A stretch of 64,000 bases of DNA from Planctomycetales bacterium (GTDB lineage: Bacteria; Planctomycetota; Planctomycetia; Planctomycetales; Planctomycetaceae), in the NCBI GenBank assembly GCA_028285345.1, contig JANQPT010000003.1:124001-188000 (forward strand). The letters run 5' to 3'. The position numbers and the translations under genes are program-made. Of the stretch, positions 42,690 to 50,345 are shown in pieces. Each line of letters opens with the position of its first letter. Position 1 is the first letter of the stretch. The notes beneath the pieces were generated by a model. It was not told the DNA's origin and did not search any database. It worked only from the letters and a program-made list of their open reading frames with translations.

Positions 42690-43124
42690 TCAATCTTCGG
42701 GCCACGATGAATCGAATTGGGCAACTGGGATGCCGTTCGTCGATGCCGATGCGAATCCCCGTTCCAGAGCGACGAGAGTATCCGCGATATGCAGCACTTG
42801 CTGTTTGGCGAACAGATTTATGGGGAATATCGTGAGAAAATCCAGCCATTCACAGGCGTGCTCTACCGTGATCTCTGCACGAGTGCCTCGCCGATGCGGC
42901 GTTAAATGGATTGTCGTACAGGTTTGATATGTGACCAGCCAGCAGGTCTCAGAATGTGAAACGGTTATCGTCATCTCATCAGGATCGGCTGTGACGGTCC
43001 CGGATTCCGTTACCTGAAACAGCTTGTGCCACAGATGATCAATCCGAGAATCGTGCTCCAGCAAATAGTCCCAACAGACGTTCGGGGGAACTGCCACGGT
43101 AATTGCTTCTTCGAATGTCGCCAT
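42690..43124 (-). CDS. SRPBCC (START/polyketide-cyclase-like) domain protein
   Basis: A 144-residue protein. I start at the ATG 43124 (MATFEEAITVAVPPNVCWDY), where the fold begins; a longer frame upstream adds an unconserved N-terminus. The layout of a helix-grip fold is visible: first strand and helix with VPPNVCWDYLLEH, then TMTITVSHSETC-like antiparallel strands, RRGTRAEITVEHACEWLDFL and a long C-terminal helix (FAKQQVLHIADTLVALERGF). Such proteins bind hydrophobic ligands in a central cavity. No catalytic motif. It is the third gene of a minus-strand run beginning with the macrodomain gene. Confidence 0.72.
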   Translation of the reverse strand: MATFEEAITVAVPPNVCWDYLLEHDSRIDHLWHKLFQVTESGTVTADPDEMTITVSHSETCWLVTYQTCTTIHLTPHRRGTRAEITVEHACEWLDFLTIFPINLFAKQQVLHIADTLVALERGFASASTNGIPVAQFDSSWPED

Positions 43125-43167
43125 ATTCGTTGCGCTCACTTTCGCTCTTATGCTCTTGTGGAGTCGT

Positions 43168-43770
43168 CTACCTTTCAATGAAAAATCGATTTGCGGATGG
43201 AGCTGCGTAAATACGCACCCTGTCACGCTGATGCCACAAGTCAATTCCCAGCGATGCGGCAATCGTCATAACTCGAGTCCATTCGCACTCCAATTGCATC
43301 GCCTTGGCTTCGCCCGGAATCGGAATGCCGAAATCCTCTTTCACTTCGCCTCCGCGATAATGGGGATCTTCTACGACGTATTTTCTCACCAGCTTGCCGT
43401 CGCAGTGGTAGGTGAAATCATAGGAACTGTCCGTGTCGCCCACGCTGCAAGTGTAAACCTCGTGTTTTTCAGCAATTCTGTCTATCGCGTCGCGAAGTTT
43501 CGACATGTAGTAGAGTGTGTAAGACCAATCGTCCGCGATGTGCACCCAGTTTTCGTCTTCAGTAATCAACACGATTGTTTGGCCGAGTGAACGGAATTCT
43601 TCCGGGGTATACCCTTTTAGTCCCAGCATCCTTAGCAGTTTGTTGTCTGAATATGTTCGTGCGCAGCGAATGAATATGAAGAACGGGGAATGAATCACAC
43701 CGTTGAAAATGTCGAACGGAGATTCGCGTTTCACAGGCGGTGTCAGGACTTTTTTGACCCAAGCCAACAT
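43168..43770 (-). CDS. Hypothetical protein in macrodomain operon
   Basis: A 200-residue cytosolic protein of unknown function. It begins 3 bp after the macrodomain stop. It reads PFFIFIRCARTYSDNKLLRM, ENWVHIADDWSYTLYYMSKL and VYTCSVGDTDSSYDFTYHCD, with many aromatic and acidic residues; this composition is reminiscent of immunity or SUFU/SMI1-like small proteins, but no family match can be claimed. It lacks a signal peptide and membrane segments. The tight spacing suggests translation coupled to the macrodomain gene. Confidence 0.68.
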   Translation of the reverse strand: MLAWVKKVLTPPVKRESPFDIFNGVIHSPFFIFIRCARTYSDNKLLRMLGLKGYTPEEFRSLGQTIVLITEDENWVHIADDWSYTLYYMSKLRDAIDRIAEKHEVYTCSVGDTDSSYDFTYHCDGKLVRKYVVEDPHYRGGEVKEDFGIPIPGEAKAMQLECEWTRVMTIAASLGIDLWHQRDRVRIYAAPSANRFFIER

Positions 43771-43773
43771 TGG

Positions 43774-44316
43774 TTACGATTCCACATCAGGTCCTGTAGA
43801 GTAATTCAGATCTGCCAACCGCGCACGATACAACGACGTATCCGGTTCCGAATAGCAGCAGAAGACCACCCGTCGCGGAAACTTGTTCGCGTCCAACCAC
43901 TCGACGACGGTGTCGACCGCGACCTGACAGGCCTCCTCGTTGGGGTAGGCGTAAGTTCCCGTTGCGATGCAGGGGAAGGCGATCGAGAACAGTTCGCGCT
44001 CCGCCGCCAATTCGAGTGATGAACGATACGTGGCGCGGAGCAGGTCGGCTTCGCCGCGAGAGCCGTCTTCATAGACCGGCCCGACGGCGTGAATGACGTG
44101 CTGGGCAGGCAGCAGGTAGGCTCCGGTGATGCGGGCCTCTCCTTCCGGGCAAATTCCAATCGACTGGCACTCTTCAAACAGCCCCGGACCGGCCGCGGCG
44201 TGCACTGCTCCGTCGACACCGCCACCGCCCATTAACGCCTCATTGGCCGCCGTGACGACTGCGTCGACGTCCAATTGGGTGATGTCGCCTTCGACTATTT
44301 CGATACGGTCTGTCAT
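43774..44316 (-). CDS. Macrodomain protein (MacroD/YmdB-like ADP-ribose hydrolase)
   Basis: A 180-residue protein. The family core begins IEIVEGDITQLDVDAVV, then TAANEALMGGGGVDGAVHAA. GGGGVDGAVH and the later IATGTYAYPNEEACQVAVDT are the substrate loops of MacroD-type O-acetyl-ADP-ribose and mono-ADP-ribose hydrolases. In the usual NAAN block the first Asn is replaced (Thr22) while Asn25 is kept. It should bind ADP-ribose. First gene of a three-gene run with the hypothetical and SRPBCC proteins, about 12 kb from the NrtR locus. No NrtR-type palindrome is seen upstream. Confidence 0.9.
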   Translation of the reverse strand: MTDRIEIVEGDITQLDVDAVVTAANEALMGGGGVDGAVHAAAGPGLFEECQSIGICPEGEARITGAYLLPAQHVIHAVGPVYEDGSRGEADLLRATYRSSLELAAERELFSIAFPCIATGTYAYPNEEACQVAVDTVVEWLDANKFPRRVVFCCYSEPDTSLYRARLADLNYSTGPDVES

Positions 44317-44412
44317 CGGCTGAGTCTCCCGTTCGTTACATCAGAATATGAACGTCGGTCCTACATTACGCCCGGCAGCCGTTCAGCATTATACGGTCGG
44401 CATCCGCACCGC

Positions 44413-45270
44413 TCATAGCCCGCGCGACGCATGCATTAATCGCACTGCGGCGGGCCAGTTTAACTCGTCGGATCTGCCGCTAAAGTGCGTTGCGTTAATT
44501 TCGGCGGCTGAGAGGTCCTCCAAATCGTCAAACCCGGAGTCGGTCAGCATTGTCGCGACTTCGGTGGGTGTGAAAATCCCGTGCCATGGTTCTCCCAGAT
44601 CGGCAACCCGCTGGTGATACAGCGTAAACCACTCGCGGTCGTCGGTCGGCAGGGTTTCCGGCGGGACGACGTAATCGAAGACCAATTGCACCCAACTATC
44701 GGTCAATTCCAACATGTCACGGAGCGTCGCCTCGATCGCCGGTCGGGTCAGGTAATACGTCACGCCCAACCAGGAGAAAATGGCGGGGATGCGGTTGTCG
44801 AAACCGGCGGCCGGCAGTTCCTCGCTCAGACGATGACGTTCGAAATCGACGCCGACGAAAGTCGTATGTGACGGAGCAGAGAGCCCCAATTCGTCAAGGC
44901 GTTGCCGCTTCCACAGTTGCATGCGCGGGTGATCGACCTCGAAGATCTCAATCTCGTTTGCCGAGTCCGGTGTTCGGAGCGAAAACGAATCAAGGCCGGC
45001 GCCCAGGATCACGTACTGCAGGGGGCCGCTGGCCGCCGCATCGAGCACCAGATCCTCGACAAATCGTGCGCGGTATACCGAGATCGCCCGCGTTTGGATG
45101 CGGTCGGGCGTGCGGTGCACAGGCTTGTCGACGCCGAACCAGGAATCCTCCGTCACACCGGAGAGTTTCAGCGCGAAGTCATCCCGCAGAATAAACGGCG
45201 GCTGATCCTGGATCAGATGCACGGCGCGATGCAGGGCCATGCGTTGTGCGGTGATGGAGGGTTTGGGCAT
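44413..45270 (-). CDS. SAM-dependent methyltransferase, leucine carboxyl methyltransferase-like (TIGR00027 type)
   Basis: A 285-residue protein. PLQYVILGAGLDSFSLRTPD is the SAM-binding motif I in the form typical of the TIGR00027/PPM group. It is preceded by TRAISVYRARFVEDLV and followed by IEIFEVDHPRMQLWKRQRL, AIFSWLGVTYYLT and the C-terminal LGEPWHGIFTPTEVATML. Family members methylate small acids or unknown metabolites. The substrate cannot be inferred. No signal peptide. The 96-bp gap to the macrodomain gene and the hairpin array upstream suggest its own transcription unit. Confidence 0.9.
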   Translation of the reverse strand: MPKPSITAQRMALHRAVHLIQDQPPFILRDDFALKLSGVTEDSWFGVDKPVHRTPDRIQTRAISVYRARFVEDLVLDAAASGPLQYVILGAGLDSFSLRTPDSANEIEIFEVDHPRMQLWKRQRLDELGLSAPSHTTFVGVDFERHRLSEELPAAGFDNRIPAIFSWLGVTYYLTRPAIEATLRDMLELTDSWVQLVFDYVVPPETLPTDDREWFTLYHQRVADLGEPWHGIFTPTEVATMLTDSGFDDLEDLSAAEINATHFSGRSDELNWPAAVRLMHASRGL

Positions 45271-45302
45271 GAGACGCTGCAGCTAGATTGGTTTCCAGTC
45301 AC

Positions 45303-45450
45303 GTTTCCAAGCTTCAGCTTGGAGACGCAGATTCGCGAAGCTCTGCTTCGCCGGCGGATTTTAGAACTGCATCTTCGTAGAAAGCGTCGATCAACGCTTT
45401 CGAAGCGGAGCTTCGAGAGAGTTGGTTCCCAAACTGGAGCTTGGGAACCA
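45303..45450. repeat. Array of five hairpins (REP/MITE-like)
   Basis: Five inverted repeats in about 150 bp: 45303-45326 (CCAAGCT/AGCTTGG core), 45335-45351 (GCGAAGC/GCTTCGC), 45381-45400 (AAAGCGT/ACGCTTT), 45400-45416 (TCGAAGC/GCTTCGA) and 45423-45450 (TGGTTCCCAA/TTGGGAACCA, 8-nt loop). The motif with TTGGGAACC arms is of a kind often dispersed between genes as miniature elements. No gene lies in 45271-45651 otherwise. Confidence 0.75.
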
Positions 45451-45651
45451 GGGGATTTTAAATGGAGCGACAACATCGGCCGATGAACTTCGTTCAGCGT
45501 ATCCCGCCGACAACGCGGATTCAATGTCTTGTGGTTTCGTTTGTAGTTCTCACGCCTGACTTTAGTGCGGTATACTCAGTTTTCCGGCCCGCATTCATGT
45601 CTATTCGTCGGCGGCGGACTCATTTTTTTGGAACCATTCTCGTTGATCGGC

Positions 45652-46821
45652 ATGCCGCAACTCGCAAATAGGATTGGCCAGGTTCGGCCGTCACAGACGG
45701 TGGGTCTCGCGGACATGGTCCGCAGGCTGCGCGCCGATGGTGTCGACGTCGTAGATCTGACCGCGGGACGCGCAGCGGAGTCGACGCCCGCCCCAATCGT
45801 GCAGGCGGCGGTGAAGGCATTGGAGTCGGGCGATACGCATCAGACTGCGGCCCGGGGAACACGTGGCTACCGTGAAGCCATCTCCCGAAAATTGGCCCGC
45901 GAAAACGGAATCGACGCGGATCCCGATACAGCGATCATCGCTACACTTGGTTGCAAACAGGGGTTGATGCTGGCGCTGCTGGCGGTCATCAATCCGGGGG
46001 ACGCAGTGATCGTTGAGGATCCCGGTTTTGTGAGCCATGCCGAAACGATTCGCATTTTGGGCGGAGTGCCGGTTCCCGTTCCGCTGCGGCGAGAGAACGA
46101 CTTTCGTTGGACTGTCACGGAACTAAAGCAAGCCGTCACACCACGGACGAGAGCAATTCTCTACAGCTCCCCTCAGAATCCCACCGGAACGGTCCACAGT
46201 CGGACGGGCTTGGAGTGCATCGCCGAGTTGGCCACCGAGCACGACTTGACCGTCATCGCGGATGAAGTCTACGAACGGATGGCGTGGAACGGGCGCCGGC
46301 ACATTTCGATCGCGTCGTTGCCGGGGATGGCTGCGCGGACGGTCACGTTGATGGGGCTGACCAAATCGTTTTCGATGGGCGGCTGGCGGATCGGATTTGC
46401 GACAGCGGCTCCCGCAGTGATCGAGGCGATGGTGACGATGCAACAGCACCTGATGACCTGCGCGGGTTCGTTTACTCAAGCGGGAGCCGCCGCCGCATTG
46501 CATGACGAGCCGCCGGAGGAACTCACGGAACTTTGGGCTGATTGGCAGCGGCGCTGTGCGTTTGTCTGCGACGCCTTGAACGAACTGCCTCGCGTGTGTT
46601 GTGCGCGCCCGGAAGGTGGATTTTACGCATGGGCCGATGTCCGGCAGCTTGCGAGTGACTCCGAACAACTTGCTCGAAGGCTGCTGGAAGAAAACCACGT
46701 GGCGGTGGTTCCCGGTTCGGCGTTCGGTGCGGCGGGAGAAGGCTATTTGCGAATCACGTGTGTCAAATCTTGGACTGAACTGCGAGCCGGGATCGACCGG
46801 CTGGCTCAGGGATTGCATTGA
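45652..46821 (+). CDS. PLP-dependent aminotransferase, class I/II
   Basis: A 389-residue enzyme. I choose the ATG at 45652 (MPQLANRIGQVRPSQTVGLA), where homology begins. ARGTRGYREAISRKLARENG, the cofactor loop GCKQGLMLA, SPQNPTGTVHSR (substrate and PLP Asn), VIADEVYERMAWNG (PLP Asp and Tyr) and GLTKSFSMGGWRIGF with the Schiff-base Lys are all present, followed by the substrate-carboxylate Arg in YLRITC. It is an aspartate aminotransferase-fold (family I-alpha) enzyme, but the amino acid used cannot be told. Its end is 11 bp before the next gene's start. Confidence 0.93.
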   Translation: MPQLANRIGQVRPSQTVGLADMVRRLRADGVDVVDLTAGRAAESTPAPIVQAAVKALESGDTHQTAARGTRGYREAISRKLARENGIDADPDTAIIATLGCKQGLMLALLAVINPGDAVIVEDPGFVSHAETIRILGGVPVPVPLRRENDFRWTVTELKQAVTPRTRAILYSSPQNPTGTVHSRTGLECIAELATEHDLTVIADEVYERMAWNGRRHISIASLPGMAARTVTLMGLTKSFSMGGWRIGFATAAPAVIEAMVTMQQHLMTCAGSFTQAGAAAALHDEPPEELTELWADWQRRCAFVCDALNELPRVCCARPEGGFYAWADVRQLASDSEQLARRLLEENHVAVVPGSAFGAAGEGYLRITCVKSWTELRAGIDRLAQGLH

Positions 46822-46832
46822 ACCGGACCGAC

Positions 46833-48467
46833 ATGCACTGTTTTCGTCCACAACGACTCGTATTGTGTTTTTGGATACTCGCCGTGACTGCGTCATTTCC
46901 TTCAGGCAGGGCCGTCGCCGATCCGGGCAGCCGCGAAGATCGCGAATTGTTGTTCTCGTATCTGTTGACGAAGACGCTCGAACGGGAGGCGTTTTCCGAC
47001 GTCAAAAATCGCAAACTGAAGCTCGACATCAAACGTCAGATGCTCGGCTTGCGTGAAGAATTGATCAACGCGGACAGCGACACCAAGCTCTACTATGCAC
47101 TGGCAAAACTCAGCAACGCCCGTAAAGACCGCCACTTGCGGCTCGCCTTAGTGTCCGGCGGGCTACAGTTGGAACATGACGCGGGTCTGTATCGCTACGA
47201 CGCGGAGCATGGGCTGCAAAAGAACCCCGTGCGGAGCGCGCCACTGCGGTTTGCGGTCGACTACGGAACTGCGGATTCGTACTTCCTGTTTGTGAGCGAT
47301 TTCGGCAAACGTATCAATGAGCTTAGCGGCGGCAACGTCCCGCAAATTGGCGACCGCTTATTGGCGATCAACGGCACTCCTGCAGACGAACACCTTAAAA
47401 ACATCGAACCGTATCTGCGTTACTCGTCGATCAACGGACGCTGGCACCAGTTTGCGTTGAGCGCTACAGTTGACGATGCCCAATTGCCGCCCAGTCTTTA
47501 TCGCGACGATGTTACGTATGACTTGGAGCGTCGCGATGGATCGACGTACCGGATCACACTGCCCTACTTGGCGCCATCTGAGATTGACTGGAATGAGCAC
47601 GATCGGCGGCAGTATGACGGATTTCGCCGACTGTTGGAAACGGGGACGTTCGACCTCTACGTCTCCGAGGGAGACCGGCAGATTCTGATTCTCACTTGGC
47701 ATCAATTCGGTGCGACGCTCGTCGAAGACATGGACCGGCTGATGACATACGCGGAGAAGCATGAACTGCTGGACCATGCGCTGATTATCGACGGCACCCG
47801 TTCCAGAGGGGGCTCCAAGGGCGCCTATGCGATTCAGCGGCTGACGCCGAAGCCGTTTAAGACGACGTTCGGGAACCTGCGGATCAGCGATGTGACGCCT
47901 CGATTCATCGAGGAAAAGATCAAAGAGGTCCGCAAGACCGGTGCGCTGGATCGCGGCGTGAGTGAAACAACTGACGGCGGCCGCTGGCTGGTCGACTGGC
48001 TGGAGCACGATGTGATGAACGCCGTCCGCGCGGGTCAGAGGTACACCAACAATGTGCCGTTCAAATCCGCGCACTTGCCGAAGTGGTCCGACGGCGTCAT
48101 TCGTCCCGCCGCGGTCCATTTTAGCGGTCCGCTGGTCTGCTGGTTTGGACCGTACGGCGGCTCGCATCTCGACCAATTCGCCGCGATCATGCGTGACAAT
48201 CGGTTGGCCTACTCGATCGGCATGCCGACAGGCGGGTTTAGCAACACCTGGGAATGGGAGGAAACGCTTCAGTTTCCCATCAGCGGCAAGCCGATTGTTC
48301 GCTATATGTGGACAATGGGCCACACGATCCGCCCCAATGGAGAAGTGCTCGAAGGAAATCCCGCTGATGTGGATGAGGCCCTGCCGGTCACCCGCGAGAA
48401 TTTTCGGAGCTACTATTCACTGCTGCTTTCCCGAACAATGCAACATCTGGACCGCTTGGCAGAATAG
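46833..48467 (+). CDS. Exported PDZ/S41 peptidase-like protein
   Basis: A 544-residue protein. The ATG at 46833 starts a signal sequence (MHCFRPQRLVLCFWILAVTA). An in-frame TTG at 46818 is less likely. Residues about 165-190 contain a PDZ-type carboxylate loop region (PQIGDRLLAINGTPADEHLK). The C-terminal part resembles the S41 tail-specific protease core, with HALIIDGTRSRGGSKGAYAI as the strand before the active site and LVCWFGPYGGSHLDQFAAIM then IGMPTGGFSNTWEWEE as the oxyanion and Ser region. The usual catalytic Ser-Lys pair is not clearly placed, so it may be inactive. It is co-directional with the aminotransferase; the pairing may be accidental. Confidence 0.78.
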   Translation: MHCFRPQRLVLCFWILAVTASFPSGRAVADPGSREDRELLFSYLLTKTLEREAFSDVKNRKLKLDIKRQMLGLREELINADSDTKLYYALAKLSNARKDRHLRLALVSGGLQLEHDAGLYRYDAEHGLQKNPVRSAPLRFAVDYGTADSYFLFVSDFGKRINELSGGNVPQIGDRLLAINGTPADEHLKNIEPYLRYSSINGRWHQFALSATVDDAQLPPSLYRDDVTYDLERRDGSTYRITLPYLAPSEIDWNEHDRRQYDGFRRLLETGTFDLYVSEGDRQILILTWHQFGATLVEDMDRLMTYAEKHELLDHALIIDGTRSRGGSKGAYAIQRLTPKPFKTTFGNLRISDVTPRFIEEKIKEVRKTGALDRGVSETTDGGRWLVDWLEHDVMNAVRAGQRYTNNVPFKSAHLPKWSDGVIRPAAVHFSGPLVCWFGPYGGSHLDQFAAIMRDNRLAYSIGMPTGGFSNTWEWEETLQFPISGKPIVRYMWTMGHTIRPNGEVLEGNPADVDEALPVTRENFRSYYSLLLSRTMQHLDRLAE

Positions 48468-48496
48468 TGCTTTGTCGAAAGAGACGTTTAAGGGTG

Positions 48497-48563
48497 CCTG
48501 GGGTCGGACGATAGTCCGCCCCCAGGTTCACTAACTGGGGACTCGCTTTGCTCGACCCCAGGC
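48497..48563. terminator. Double hairpin between convergent genes
   Basis: The first hairpin (48497-48526) pairs CCTGGGG with CCCCAGG and, inside, CGGAC with GTCCG around a GATA loop. The second (48535-48561) pairs CTGGGG with CCCCAG. In addition, GCCTGGGGTCG at 48496 and CGACCCCAGGC at 48553 form an 11-bp outer inverted repeat. There is no T-run. It may act as a bidirectional stop or be a small repeat element. Confidence 0.5.
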
Positions 48564-48669
48564 AGCCATCGTCAATTCGGAGTTTGCCGATGAGGCCAAG
48601 AGAAGCAACGGGCGGTCGCTTGTCGGAGAATGGTTGTCGACAGCGTTTCGACCTGTGACTTGGGGTACT

Positions 48670-49758
48670 CTATGGGAACAGAAACGTGACGCCGACGTTG
48701 ACGCGATGATCGTTCTGCCGGGCGCCGTAGCCTGATCCGACGCGGGACTGATAGTGTCCTGTGCCGAGACTAAGGTCGAGTGACAGACTGCTTTGCGATC
48801 CGATCGGTTCGGCGACTTTGAGCTTTCCTCCGACGCCGACTTGGGTCTTGCGGTTTTTGTCATTTTGATCCAGTTCGCCGTAGAGTTGCATTTGAAGGTT
48901 CACCCGTTTGGAGACCTTGCGTTTCACGCCCAGGTCCGCACGACCTTTCGCCGTGTCGGGATTGTTGTCTTTACCCTGTTTCCAAGATCCGCTGCCGCTG
49001 ATAAATCCCGTCGTGCGCGGGTTCAGAGCCAACGACACGCCCGCTTTTGCTCCGCCGCCGACCAGCTTGTCGTTTTTGAACGCCGCACTCAGCTCAAGGT
49101 TGGCTTTGACGCCGGTCCATTCTCCCTTAGCACCTATCGTGGCTTCGAACTGACGCTCGGAGGGTTTGAATTTGACACCGCTGGCATTTAACTCGACCGA
49201 TCCCAGCTTGATGGGCGTCAGAAACGGCAACAAGCTATAGGCTTTGGCCGGAACATCGCCGGATCGCGTGTAATACATGGCGACTCCGCCGCCGATCGCT
49301 CCAACGGCACCCACAATGATCAGTAACATCTTGTTTTCGTTGACGAATGCGCCGACCGGAGTGTTGTCGAACGCACACTTGAACTCCGCCAATCCCTTTT
49401 CCAATTTCTTGTACTCTTCGGTCTTCTTCAATTCCTTGACGACCGGTTCCTGCAGCTTCTTTTGAGCCGCGGCGCCGACCTTTTGCAGCGACGCCCCCAT
49501 GGAGATGCCTTTGCCTTTGCTTTCGGCCTGCTCCTTCATCAGTTTCTCGCCGGCCTTTTTGAGTTCGTTGGCGACGGCGAGCTGCAGCTCTCTGTCTTCC
49601 AGGACTTTCGTCACCGAAGAGTGCGCTGCCCCGGGAATCTTGATGGCGAGAGCGACGGTCCGTTTCGCCGCGGCGGGAAGGCTTCGGCAGGTTTGCGTGG
49701 CGGCTTTTTTCTCTTCTTTGGACTGTTTCTTCTCTTCGTTGGATTTGTTACCAGACAT
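48670..49758 (-). CDS. Predicted single-pass membrane protein with beta-rich C-terminal domain
   Basis: A 362-residue protein. I choose the ATG at 49758 (MSGNKSNEEKKQSKEEKKAA), where AGGA lies 8 nt upstream. The N-terminal 120 residues are highly charged and helical with Lys/Glu runs. One transmembrane helix (MLLIIVGAVGAIGGGVAMYY) lies near 143-163. The remainder is a series of amphipathic beta strands (QFEATIGAKGEWTGVKANLE, VGVGGKLKVAEPIGSQSSLS) ending VNVGVTFLFP, which looks like a beta barrel or beta-helix with an outer-membrane-type final Phe-Pro. A cytoplasmic-looking head joined to a barrel-like tail is unusual. No family recognised. No partner gene. Confidence 0.7.
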   Translation of the reverse strand: MSGNKSNEEKKQSKEEKKAATQTCRSLPAAAKRTVALAIKIPGAAHSSVTKVLEDRELQLAVANELKKAGEKLMKEQAESKGKGISMGASLQKVGAAAQKKLQEPVVKELKKTEEYKKLEKGLAEFKCAFDNTPVGAFVNENKMLLIIVGAVGAIGGGVAMYYTRSGDVPAKAYSLLPFLTPIKLGSVELNASGVKFKPSERQFEATIGAKGEWTGVKANLELSAAFKNDKLVGGGAKAGVSLALNPRTTGFISGSGSWKQGKDNNPDTAKGRADLGVKRKVSKRVNLQMQLYGELDQNDKNRKTQVGVGGKLKVAEPIGSQSSLSLDLSLGTGHYQSRVGSGYGARQNDHRVNVGVTFLFP

Positions 49759-50345
49759 GACGTCGTTCCTGAAAAAAAGAACTGGTGGCGAAGGCGAACA
49801 CAATCCAGCGAAGATGGACGGTCTGTGTCACCTCTTGAATGGGATCAGGCTGCGTCTTGCAAGCGGTGAGTTGGTGGAACATGGCCTGCGGTCGAATTGT
49901 CACTTTTCCGTGACAATCCAGCGCTCGGTCACTCGGATTATCGTGCGTTGAAACGAAATGTTGCGGAGAATTCGGAGGAGATGAGGGAAATTTCCGTGCA
50001 TGGTTGTTCTACCATTCGAGATTCCCATACCCATCTCAGGGAGGACGTCGATATCCCAGCAAATCGATTGGAAATCGCTGCATTCCTATGGTTCAATGAT
50101 TGACACGAGGCTGACTCGGCACGACTGCGCGATGTGCATCACGTGCTGCAATTGCTGCTCCAGCTGCCAGTGCGGGCGGCGGTGATTGCGAAATTGAAAA
50201 CCATCAAAGGTTCCGGAAAGTCGGCCAAGCTTGCGCGGGAGTTGGCACGACTGGTCCGCGCGGAATGCAGCAGACGAACTGACGCGGCACGGCAATTGGT
50301 CGAGTCGCGTTTTGACCAAGCCCAAAGGTGGTCGCAGTCCATTGC
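49759..50345. other. Intergenic, no convincing gene
   Basis: Short frames exist on both strands. One on the plus strand (about 50104-50358) encodes an Ala/Leu/Lys-rich helical stretch but has no start with a ribosome binding site and overlaps the end of the porin gene. Nothing else recognised. Confidence 0.45.

Noticed and set aside
42438-42710. Plus-strand open frame of 90 codons
   Set aside because: No ribosome binding site, no motif, overlaps the end of the SRPBCC gene.
47358-48323. Minus-strand open frame of 321 codons
   Set aside because: Antisense to the PDZ/S41-like gene; no recognisable motif.
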